Assembly (NCBI GenBank): GCA_902729315.2
Contig: LR746272.1
Coordinates: 7,528,827-7,592,826, forward strand
Length of the DNA stretch: 64,000 nt
Direction of reading: 5' to 3'
Origin: Spirodela intermedia
Taxonomy: Eukaryota > Streptophyta > Magnoliopsida > Alismatales > Araceae
The translations under genes were made by a program, and so were the position numbers. Under the pieces are notes generated by a model, which saw only the letters and a list, made by a program, of their open reading frames with translations, had not been told where the DNA came from and did not search any database. Below, piece after piece: positions 49,501 to 61,100 of this stretch (positions are counted from its first letter, which is position 1; every line of letters begins with the position of its first letter).

Positions 49501-52500
49501 CCCAGATGCCTGAGGAAAAATAAAGGGAATATTGAAGCAATAAGAAGACTACTATAGTTTTCACCCGGTGGATTAAAATAAATCATAGATTAGTTATCTT
49601 TCGTCAAAACTATTTCTTGCAAAACAGAACCTTATGTCCAGGTTTCCATTTCTGAAACCTTATAAATTTTACTTTCCATACAATAGTTTCCATGTAGTTA
49701 ACCTGCTAAATTTACTTTCCAAATCATTTTCCAACTCCCTGAGTTGAAGTTGAATGTCGTACCGGATATCAAAACTTAAATTGGAAAAAAAGGATACAGA
49801 TATTAGACTGCAACATAAGTATGTTCCAGAGAGCATGAATTACGCAGCGTAGATCAGAATTTATAGCCTGACTTATGAGTAAGAAAACATCACAAAGAAA
49901 TATATGTAAAATATACACAAAACAGAGCTGGCATGTATCTCTGATATTTGATTAAACTGTGCTGACAGCCCAGATATTTCTGGGCTAATTTGTTATTCCC
50001 TTGTTATACATCTGATATCAGCATACACTCATAGACCCGGCATGTTTCACGGTGCACAGTCCACTATAGTAACAAACTGGCATTCCTTTCTGCTATCATG
50101 TATTGCGTTCCTATCTCAAACGCATATAAGTTAACAGTGGCTCACAAAAATATTTCCAGTGGTTTCCCTTTTTTCCTGAGATCTTGGTCAGCTTAGCTTC
50201 TCTGGGCATGTCTCTTTATGTTAATAAGTTACCAGAGTTCATGACATTGAAGAACTACTACCAATACCATTGGTTCCTTGCATTCCATGAATACCAGTCT
50301 GAAAACCTTAGTAATTCTGATTCTGGTTCCCTGAATGCCAGCTTGAAAATCTCAACAATTTTGGATTTGTGACCGCTGGTTCCCTCCGACAAAGATTTTA
50401 TTCTCCTCGCTTTGTTCCTCTTACTGTCTGTCTGGAAGGAACAAAGCCACGATAGGAGAAAAAGGAAATCTATTAAGCTTTTGAACACTATCTTCATTTC
50501 GTAAAAATTTACACAAACTAGCAACTTATCCATCCGGCAACTCTTCAGAAGAACATAAGACACTCCTGATCTATTCCACACCTAAATCATTCGTGTTCAA
50601 CATTTATTGGAAGAAAACTACATTGAAAATAACGTACAATCCTAAAAGCATTACACTCTGGAGAATGCGACTGGAAATCCAATTTAAAGAATCCCTGATC
50701 TATAAAACGTCTGACAAAATTATTCATTGTCTGCAACAAATCATAAACTAGGATCAGGAAGGTTTTCACGAACAAAGGAAGGGAAGTTCCTGATACTGAT
50801 TTAAAGGCGAATTCCTCGTGGTCGAAATTGGGTTTTGATAAATAGACGTCTGGCCTTTCATAGTGTAGAAAACGGTTTGATTGAATGCAACCCTGTCGTG
50901 ACAACTGTGTAAAGGAAAACTGATTTTAAATGGAAAAATAGATCATTTCAGCATTTTGGTCATTCTAGAAATTTGAAAGTGCTTAAAGAATGTAATTAGT
51001 AGTAAATTTTGGTCATTTGAATAAATTCCAGGAAATGTAAAACATTAAATTGAAAGCAACGAAGAAGCTAATATATTAAAATATTTTTTTTCAAAATGTG
51101 AATAAGTTCGTGCGATACAATGTATATTTAAAATTAAACCCATAAGCACAGTTTATTTTTAAAAAAACTACCGCATGTCATAAAAAATGCTAAAAATATA
51201 AAGCAAATGAACTGACTCAAACTACGGTTACGTATCCATACAGAAGATATTATTTACTAAATCAATATATCTGAGAACAGATTAATTTAAAATATTTTTC
51301 CAAGAATCACTGTCTTACCAAACCAGTTGCAGACTAAAATATCCAAGATAATGCTGTCCCACCAGCATTCGTTGAAGTTTGGTAGCATATGCCGAAATGT
51401 CAACTGCGATAACTCAAAAAATAAATAACTAGAACGTTTTAAATTGAAAGTGTCACTCAATAGAGAATGTCGGACCTCCATCAGCTCAAAGCCTATGGAC
51501 AGCACCCATAGAAGGAGGTGATTTCGGATCATTATAGCTTTTCCCCACCATCCAAGAATATGAGCGAGGACAAATTCATCAAATAAAGTCTCCTAGAGAA
51601 AACTAAACAACTATCAGTACCTCAAGGACCCCAATGTTACAAGATGCATGAAGCAAGAATCAAAATTAGTGGGATCAGATTAAAGACATCATACATAAAC
51701 ATTGACAAATCTGCTTTTAGGGTTATCTGGCACATACACACGGCAATCAGATCCATATGATCTTTCTGGTAGTTCTGCATTAAATCAAAGACAACAATTT
51801 GGATTAGATAAATTTAAAACTTCTTAGAAACGTATTTTTGGTAAGCCCAGAGAAATTTTCAGCCTAAATATGTACCAACGCCTAGATCTGGATGGAGAAA
51901 TTTCATGAACCGTCGGGCATCATCACGATTCTGAGAATGAGAGGTTTGATAATCAAGACATAAATCAAATGAACGATAAATCACAAGAATGCAAATTTTA
52001 TAGAAACATGATTATCCAGAGATGGAAATAGCATGCAGGGATACAACATATTTTAAATAAATATGCAATGTTAAGATTAATGAAATTATATTAAATATTT
52101 AAATTTTCATTTTGTAAATGTAACGTTCTTGATAATAAAGAAAGTTATAACGAAGTAAGCAATATAAAATATGACGATAGAAAATATAAAATTACATCAA
52201 TAGATCATCATGATAGTACGTCCAAGTACAGTTGGAAACACTTCAAGCTTTCAAACGTCGAATATACACAACATTAGAGAGTAATAACGAATAACTTCAA
52301 CAAATTTTATGGTGAAGATGAAATTTAGTAGTCAACACAAACACGAATCAAATGTGTGGAGGTACAAACCTGAAAAAGCAAAAAGGTCAGTGCAACCAGA
52401 TAAACTACAGCCATCCCATGGACCAGGCGCCAAATTGCAGGGTGCGGTCTAATAAGCACCCTAGAAGAAGATTAAAAAATATTGTTATTAGTCATTTACC

Positions 52501-55190
52501 AGTTTCTGGTCAACTTGTAAAGGAATTCCTACTAAAAACTTACCATTGTGCAACTAAAAGTTACCTTGACGTAGCAGAAAATATATCTACAATCGCAATT
52601 GCCTAAAGTAACCGTTAATTTTGATTTCAAAGAGTCTACTTGTAACAATTAAATCCTAACAGTAGCACAAAAAATTTACTGCAAACAATCTCTAGCAGAA
52701 CGGTATTCCTAAATTCATTAAGTTTATTTCACACATCCACTTAAACTTGTGATGCATAGTTTGAACCATCGGTACACGTGAAATGCACTTTAGGCCATAC
52801 TGAACTAGTTTGATATAAACAGTCGAACCAGAATAAGGAATACTCATAGAACAGGAAAAGGGTTTTCCATGTTTTGTTTCATAGGAATAAACTCACAATC
52901 ACAGAAAACTGCTTAAGATGCATCTTAAACATTGAAGAGTAATAAACTCACAATCACAGAAATAAAATGGATACTATACCATCCAAATTAAATGATCTAA
53001 GCTTTCTTTGACACTTGAACAAGAATAAGGGCACTTGAATGTCAATGCATGGGTCAAATTGTACACACGACTCATAGGCCTCTTTCGTCCGAATGAAAAT
53101 GGACCAAGAAAAACGAAAAAAGAAAAAGAAGGGTAGGATCTGGTAGTAACTTACGTTGAGGGAGCTTGTAGCAAGCAGTAAGTGAGAAAAACGGAAATCA
53201 TTGCCCACACTCCCCTGCACGAGAATAAAGATGTCGTAGCCATGAGCAAGCATGGTTCATTGGGGAATAAAACACGATGCATACCTCTTCACAGAAGTTG
53301 CGCGATCATTAGATGCAGTACTTTCTGGATCAAGTGCTCCACTTGCCCAACTGAAATAAGTACACAAACGTTGATATCGATATGTTCTTCCCCCAAGTTT
53401 TTACAGAAATGTAGCAAAGATATCGCAGCAGAGATTCCGACGAAACAATTTGATGTGGGTTAAACTTATCCGATAGTTCAATCAATAATTTCGCGCTGGT
53501 TACAAAAATTCCACAGCAAAGAACCTATTTCATGACAAGAAGGTGGGAACAAAGTACAATACGCAACACTGGCACAAATCTACGGCAAGTATTGTTGTCC
53601 TATCGCATCATTCGTGTTTAAACTGATCCATATTAATTTTCAAATCAACCGTAAGTCAAAGGTATGCTCTACAAGAATGCCACCACACTCGTCAGCTAAA
53701 GATATAGTGAACACTAATTCTAACAGATCAAGATGGTTCTTTCCTCTGACCCGTTCTCTGCAGACACAGAGACTCGCTCTGAGTCGAAATAAGTCAGATT
53801 AGTTTTCCATACTTCTAATTGTTGATAGCTGTAGAGAATAAACCAGAGTCACATATTCTAAGCACTTCAAGGACGATTGTCCATTTAAAGAAGGTTCTGA
53901 ACATGGTTAAAGAGAGTCTGAAATGTTACAGGCCACAACTTAGACAGAATAAACCAACTCAAACATTCAGGTTTCCAAGCGGTGATACATTACCTAGTTG
54001 GCCAACCTAGATCAAAGAAGAACGATATTAACATATCAATAAACTGGTAACATACCAAATAACTTCAATTTTCTGGCACATGTCAAAGCATGTGTAGATC
54101 CTCTAAACAACTGTGTACAAATAAGATACTCTCATTTAGCGGTAAGGAAGAAACATCTGACGGTAAACAAAGAGCAGGATATTCATAGAGACGATAGGGA
54201 AACAAGAACATGAATAAAGAAGGGAGCCTATGCTTATGAAAGCCTTGTTTTCTCTACTAGTCTTCCTTTACTGCATCCCAGCGTCATGCTTGCTAACCAT
54301 GCAACCTTAATTCAAGGTACAAAGTTCCTTAGTCTGCAGGTAGTCTCCACAGTGTTACAGTCCTGATTTATAAAGATTTGATGATAGCAAAACAATTACA
54401 ACTACCAATAAGAGTAAGTTGCACGTGCACGTACATTTGGCACACTTGGAACTCCGTATCATTGTTTCCTGAACTGGTTTACTTTCTTGATGTTTCACTG
54501 ATTTCAATTGCACATCTTCGATTTCAGTCATTGTTCTAGAGAGCCTTTATAACATTATTAGTTGGCTTTTTCTTATAGATTGTTTCAGCATTGTACGCTA
54601 AATTATCATGAATTTAATCAATCAAAAAAATCAGAATTATAGAATGCACAAAATATCTGGTAGGAAACATAGCACATTTTTTCTTTTTTTTATCTATCCG
54701 GATGAGGACAGATAGAATAAGATGTACCAGAAAACGCTGTTGGTGCTGCTATACCAGGATGTACAACTTGGACTGCAATGTGATGGACGGATTTTTTAGG
54801 TAGGAATTGAAAACCTGAATCTTTGAGTTGGTTTATTCTGTACAACTTGGACTGCAATGTGATAGAGGTAAACGCAGGGAAATCCCTGGCCGACAGGATT
54901 CATCACCGTGAGGGTTTGAAAATATAAGAAAGATAATGAAACCGTAGAGAAGCTTTAAGATAAAACCTTTTTTCTGAAGAAAATCTATTAGAGTATCCTT
55001 GATCTAGAATTCTGACTGGAACTCACACTAGAAGGCATGCACCAAGCATAAGCAGTGTGATTGTCCTGGGTGTGTATGCCCATGCCGTCCAAGGATCATG
55101 ATCATTCGGATTATTCATCAGCTTCACACCATTCACGCTTCCATCAGTGCGGTCAATTTTCTTACTTTTCTGTACCCCATTAACACCCAT
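46521..55190 (-). CDS. PSS1: Phosphatidylserine synthase, base-exchange type
   Basis: ER multi-pass membrane enzyme exchanging serine for the head group of an existing phospholipid. Exons on the minus strand: 55190-55027, 53350-53285, 53214-53155, 52460-52370, 51930-51876, 51774-51695, 51592-51476, 51403-51319, 49509-49418, 47215-46962, 46835-46747, 46648-46521, joining to 1281 nt, 426 aa, almost the size of the Arabidopsis enzyme. Signatures: [20 protein letters not shown] at the first membrane span, [36 protein letters not shown], the core [20 protein letters not shown] with conserved His, Glu, Asn and Asp, [19 protein letters not shown], and [19 protein letters not shown]. The C-terminus is short and basic (TRKKM). 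An acceptor-like AG about 23 bases upstream of the ATG suggests an untranslated first exon near 55.6-56.2 kb. Confidence 0.95.
46914..46940. repeat. (AT)n microsatellite
   Basis: Near-perfect AT run just past the donor of PSS exon 10. Confidence 0.9.
47216..49417 (-). other. PSS intron 9 (2.2 kb)
   Basis: Splits the gene between SIICK and VKRTLSQF. Contains no gene, RNA or transposon that I recognise. Confidence 0.8.
49510..51318 (-). other. PSS intron 8 (1.8 kb)
   Basis: GT-AG intron within the [13 protein letters not shown] segment. Nothing recognised inside. Confidence 0.8.
52461..53154 (-). other. PSS intron 3 (0.7 kb)
   Basis: GT-AG intron splitting the Thr codon of LLQAPSTVLIRP. Nothing recognised inside. 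Confidence 0.75.
53943..53973 (+). repeat. Inverted repeat, left arm
   Basis: The block ACAGAATAAACCAACTCAAA plus ATTCAGGTTT is the reverse complement of 54811-54841 apart from one central base. The arms lie about 840 bp apart inside PSS intron 1. Confidence 0.85.
54760..54863. repeat. 25-bp direct repeat pair next to the inverted repeat
   Basis: TGTACAACTTGGACTGCAAT followed by GTGAT occurs at 54760-54784 and again at 54839-54863. The right inverted-repeat arm lies between the copies. Confidence 0.92.
54811..54841 (-). repeat. Inverted repeat, right arm
   Basis: AAACCTGAAT followed by CTTTGAGTTGGTTTATTCTG, the partner of 53943-53973. Confidence 0.85.
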
Positions 55191-57250
55191 TGGCACAGAT
55201 TGCAGCCCGTCCCTGGAAAGGCGAAAAAAACCTTGATTTTACATGAAGAAAAAACGCACTTGTAGGTCAACGGCCAGTAGCGAGTTCCCTTGACATGTCT
55301 ATCTATGATGACATCAGGCCCTTCCTCATCATTTCGAAACAAGGATTCAACCGATTGAAGTGCAGTGCATTTAATGAATCACTCAAGCTTCCTGACTCCA
55401 TATGGACTTAACGAATGTAAATAGAAAAACTAAAAAAAAAGGACAGATGCCTCAAGGTCTCCTCCTTTTCTAGAGACCTGCGAGAAGTCCCTATCGATAT
55501 TTGAAAGCTGCGAGAAGTCCCAAGCTTCGCAACGCGGATAACAGAACCCCATCCCCCCCCCGCCCACATAAGATACGAGGACGAGAGCCGATCAGATGAA
55601 AGCATAAACTAGTACGTTCGCTAAATCTGTCTGCGATACATGTGTCACAAAACAGTTTATCGGAAGAAAACTAATCCATATCACACGTCCGAAACACTCC
55701 AGAGCAGCTAAAAAGAGGAAATAATCAACAAAATGTCCGACCTCGACGACGGCAACAGAGACCGGTGAGCACGTCAAAGAAGGAAAAAAAAGAAGAAAAA
55801 AGAAGAAAAGGAGATGAAGCCTGTAGCTCACGATGCAGAGGCTAGAACGCGTACAACGCGGAAGCCACGGACAGCACTCGCAATCGAGGAATGATCGGAA
55901 GAGCAGCGGCAGCGCGAACGAAGGATACAGCAGAGGAATGACCACAATTGTGACGAGGAGAAGAGAGGGAAAAAAATGGAAAGTATCGTGGGAATGCGTT
56001 CCCTCGCACGTGGAGGCGGAGCAGACGCGACGCAAGAAACGGTAAACATGCGTTCCTTTCTTCCAGAAAAACCAACTCGATTTCTCTGCGACGGCACAGA
56101 AGAGAGAGAAAGGGAGAGAGAGAGATGACAGAGAAGAGAGCAAACCACTGGAGCAGAGCCGTTGAAAGATTGATGGTCCAGAGATCAACACCGGCAACAG
56201 TACCAGCTCTGGCCACCTCCGTCCGCCACCGCCACCTGCGCAGCGGGAAGAGAGAGAAACATTAGAGGCGGAAGCACAGAGACGACACGTAAACAGGACC
56301 GAAACAGCAAGGCATACTCTTGTGGAAGCAACCCCCTAGAAAAACAATTTAATTTGTACCCCCAGGAAAACTCCACGTGTGTGCATGGTCTGACTAGTTC
56401 CCACGTCACCTGTACACAATTAAAAATGGATGAAATTAATTAACTAATTTCACCCACCTCATTTCCTGTCCAAAATAAATAAATAAAATTCATGAAGACT
56501 TAAAATTTTACTATTTCATTTTATATGCATCATAATATTTTATAAATTTAAATTATTTTTTTAAAAAATCTTGTATAATAACTTTTGACAACAGATTATG
56601 ATCACGATTAGCGTCGGTGCTCGGGCAGCGGAAGGTAATGACCGTACTGAGAACGAAATAACCCCACACAAGTTTCTATTGGCGATGTCGCAAACGAGGG
56701 AAGGTAAGCTTGAAATAATCTTAAATAGGGGATTGAAAGTGAAACTTCTCACTTCTTGTGGGTTGAAAGTAAGAAGTTTTGCTCTCTAGTCCCTCTCCTT
56801 CTCCTCCGCCTCACCTTCAGGGGGGATGGGGGGGCCGTACAGCTAAGAGATAGTCAGAACGTCACGTGTCGCCGGCGCCTGGCCGACGAGCCCCGTCAGC
56901 GACCGCACGGGCACGGCGGGCCCCGAGATGGGGCCGCCGCCGGCGAGAATTAAGAAAATGGCCTGCCGGAGGAGGATAAGTTAGTCTTCCCTTTCCGATC
57001 TATCCGGCACATGGACCCCCTTTGACTACCTGCAGAGTCCCACGGGTCTGTCTAGAGCGAGAGAGAGAGAGAGCCAGCGGGGCGACCGTCCGTCAACGGG
57101 AGCAGTGACGGAGAATTTGACCGGGACAGAGAGGGGGGGCCACCGGGCTCCGGGGAAGGAAGATGACCGCCATGAGTTCAGGGAACAGGAGATTTTGAAT
57201 TCAAATTCATCGCCAATCCTCGGAGCCTCCAATACGCATTTCTCTCTTTA

Positions 57251-57278
57251 TTCTCTCTCTCTCTCTCTCTCTCTCTCG
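57251..57278. repeat. (CT)n microsatellite
   Basis: Pure CT run of about 28 bases. Confidence 0.9.
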
Positions 57279-57670
57279 CTAGCTCGCTAGCTTGCTCTCC
57301 AATTGCGAGAAAGGTCGAAGTAGCCTGCCGGTCAAAGACCCCCTGCGGATTTAAACAAATCCCCAGGTTTTCGGGAGTACGGGTTCGATGCTTGCGGCTC
57401 CTTGTCCGTCTAGGAGAAGACCGGATCGAGACGACAGTAGAGGAATCTTCTCAAACGGTGCGATTCCCTACGCCGGCAACCTATCTATCTGCTTTTGGGT
57501 CAACGTTGACCGAGATGAAGCAGAAGTTCATGTCCAAAAAAGGCTACTGGGTCAAAGTTGAAAAAAAAAAAAATCATCATCTTACAAGACTGTCAGAAAG
57601 CCTGAGCCTGACTTCACTTGGGCCGAGCAGACCCCATGGTTCCTAGACCCAGCTTTCGTATGAGTCCATC

Positions 57671-57695
57671 TGAGAGAGAGAGAGAGAGAGAGAGA
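57671..57695. repeat. (GA)n microsatellite
   Basis: Pure GA run of about 25 bases. Confidence 0.9.
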
Positions 57696-58162
57696 ACTCG
57701 GAAGTTTCCCATCGAGGGTGGGGCCGGGGATCATGAATCTGTCTATCACGTTGAATCAGATATCCAGAACAACCATTCATATCAATCAGGATGTGGCAAA
57801 TTTAGGAAGTTGGAACAGATAAATGCTGACCTGGCGAGCCCCAATGCGTCCCCTCCGACCACGATTAGAAAATCCCACTGCCGCTGGCCCCTCCAAGAAC
57901 ATGGGAACTGCTTCCCTTTGGTTCAGTATACATCAAAATATGTTAGAAAGCCGAGAAATCTTCGATATACATACAATCTTGCTTCTGAAATCTATCCATC
58001 ATTACAACATGCATGCAGTAGAGGTCATTTGGCATGCTATGTCTTCTTCAGAGATGATATCCACCCTTACCCGTTGACCGGCTTCAGCAAAATGTCAACC
58101 CTCTGGCAAACGGCAGGGTCAAACAAGCTATGGAGAGCATTAGGAATGCCCTTTCATCGGCT

Positions 58163-61100
58163 TCAGATCCTTCTGTGGTGTTTTCTCTTGTTCTTTTTAA
58201 GTAGCATTGACACATGGTCAACATCTCGGTAGCCGGCAGGGGCCCCACCCATGAGCCATTCCAGTGCCTCTGCTGCAGCATCCTTCTCCGCAAGCTTCTT
58301 GTTGCTGCATGGCTGCCCAATGAATTGCATCCCGTTGAACTCAACCGTCGCCCTGAACTGGCTGTTCTTTGCAGGTTTTGTGCTGTAAGTGGGGGCGTCA
58401 TGGCCGGCTCTGGTCACCAGTGTTTGCAGCTGGCTCTTCGGATTGTCACCGCCGCCACCTGAGTTCATCGGCGGGATTGACCTTGACTTCATGGGTTTCA
58501 GCTCCTGACGACCGAAAACAAACCTGCCGCTGCATGGGTCTTCTGTGACCAGCATCCGGACAGCTGACAACAGTCCTTCGCTGGCAATAATGTCCATCTT
58601 GGGATTCAAAAGCTGTCAGGTAGATAACTAAAGTCAACCATGATAAACTGGGAAAGGTGTAATGAAGCTGGTTGGAACACGGTTGGGAAAAAAAAATTCC
58701 AGAAATATTCAAGAGAATAGTAGAAATCGAATATTGGATCATATTAGACATCCAGTTACCTTGTTCTGAATGATCTCATCAAGCTCTCGTTTCAACTTTA
58801 GGAATGTTTCGGCTAGTTCAGGTTTCATGAAAAACTCCAAGTACCCCCCAAGCATCTTCAAGTGCCCGTCCTGTCAGAGAAAGTCAACGCGTTCCAGTAA
58901 CTAGAGAAGATACCAGAAAAAGAAAGGAATAGAAAAGGTCGAGGCTTCTCCTGCAAATAAAAAACATGAGAACAACTTACAAGTCCGCCTCGAGAAATAT
59001 TTCCCCCAAACAGGAGAACAACGGAGTCAGACACTGCAGTGGAGTCCCGAAGGAACACAGAGTTGACTTTCACCTTCTCATTGAAAACCAACCACGGGAA
59101 AGGAATCCTTGCCTCCCGAGCATTTACAGAGTTCTATCCGAGGAGAGAGAAAAAAGCACAGACACATTTAGAAGATTTCCATCTGCCATTTTCATTTCAA
59201 TGTTCATGGTACAGCAGATTGCTCACCGAGTAAAGCATGACTTGGCCGTCCTCCATTGTCTTCAAGGATATGGACTTCTCCTTGTTCTTGAGAGTTGAAG
59301 AAGAATTCGTACTTAGTCCGATGAAGAAGGGCAATAAACAATCACAGAAGGTAAAGGAAGAAAAAAGAGGTAGAGACTCACCACAACCGAGCAAATTCCG
59401 GGATACAGGCCGGCACAAAGGACAGCGCGAACAAGGTTTTCATCTTGAGACCACCTGTTGCAGCAGCCGGAACTGTCATCAAACAAACCAGCGTCCTTCA
59501 GCAGAGACATGAACTGCTTCCGAAGAGAGTCAATGGCCCGAAGTGTTTGAGCCGAAAGAAAATTCCTCCAGCAATATTCATATCCGGATTGCTCTCTTTC
59601 TGCTTCCCTCCAACCTTCATAGGCTCGGACCAGCGCAAGGTGGTCACTATAGTCTCTGCAGGAGAACTGAGACTTTGCTGATTCTGCGAGCTGCATCAGA
59701 AGAACATTAATTCACATAAGATCAATGTGCAGGGCATCTTAAGAACTAAAATAACAAGTCAATGCAAAGATGCAGAAATGACATGGCGTTGACATGCAGA
59801 AAAAGACGGAAATATTTCATTGTGGTTAATATCGTTAAAGTAACCACCTTCTGAGGCATAAATAGAAAAACTTGAAGCTCGTGATATGACTAGAAACTGT
59901 AACAACCAGTTAGGATGCATGATGGACGGATAATGTTTCGATCATGGTCTCAAACAGTCTACTAATTTCACTGCACCTTGGCCATGCTTTTGAATCATTG
60001 AAGCAGTTTGCAAGCATTGTCATGGAGAACCTCCCAATCTTTTATCTTCCCTAACTTCTTTGTGTACATGCTATATACTTAAAACAGGCTATACACAATG
60101 AACTCTGACACAAACTGGGCCAAGTTAGGCAATTCCGGTCCCTGGTCAGAGGCTAACCAAGGCCGAGCCAGATTCCTATTTGGATTGACAAATCCATCTT
60201 GAATCGAGCCCACCAGAGAAACAGAAGATGATCGATTTCGTTTTGGCCGAATTAAATGCAAAATAGTCTGAAACCGGCCTCTTTGAGTTGTATGTTTTAA
60301 AATGAAAAAGTAAGCCTCAACAGGATTCGTGACGGGGGGTGACGACTCGTCATGAAATTCAACAAAATCTAAAGGTAATACTCTCATTGGTACCCTCCCT
60401 AAAATGCATCCTTTTGTGATTTTGAAGTATTAATGAAGGCAAAAGGAGATAAAGATCTCAATGTCATTGCAAAAATAGAGATTAATGAATGAAAATGTTT
60501 TGCTCTTTCTAAGAGCCACTTGTGAGCCGCTGTAATGAAATAATGTGCCCAAATCCCACTATCATAAAAAAAAATGTATTGTGGAACCAAATTCAGAAAA
60601 TTCGAATTTTCTATGAGCAGAAATCAATCGCAATGAAACCAACAGCAAACTGTAGATCAGGTAAGCCACAGCTAACGATAGGTGCCTTTTGAAAGACAAT
60701 TTGGAGTTAGTAACCAACAAGCTGAGAATATCAAGAGCACATGGGATTAAGATTACTATGTCAAAATATTCAAGGAACTCCAGATGGACCAGATAAAAGT
60801 CTCATGCAAGTACAGAATGGCACGAAATTCAGGCTCCAGAATAGACATAATCAGATGCTCAGCAAAATCAAATCTTTTTTGCAAGGCATAGATGAAAGTC
60901 AGTTTTCATATCTTACATCTTTTTTGTCAAATGGCATTAAAAAGGGATCTCTAACACTGAGGCCAGCAACAATAGTCAGTATGGGATCCAGACAATTGAA
61001 TATGGCACCCAAAATAAGCATCTTTCCAAGTTTCGGCTCCACTGGAAGCATAGACAATAGACGTCCTGCCAATAGAGATCAACAAAATGAGAAGATAAAT

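Larger units (their letters stand above)
53351..55026 (-). other. PSS intron 1 of the coding region (1.7 kb)
   Basis: GT-AG intron between GACLL and VWASGALD. It carries a long-spaced inverted repeat and a 25-bp direct repeat, listed separately. Confidence 0.8.
55191..58162. other. PSS 5' region and helicase 3' flank
   Basis: Probably holds the PSS untranslated first exon and promoter (about 55.6-56.4 kb, with CT-rich minus-strand sequence) and then GC-rich DNA (56.8-57.0 kb) and microsatellites. There is no supported gene. Open frames here lack domains. Confidence 0.6.

Noticed and set aside
55592-56216. Minus-strand frame of 201 codons upstream of PSS
   Set aside because: Low-complexity Ser/Phe/Leu composition from CT-rich leader DNA. 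More likely the PSS untranslated exon and promoter.
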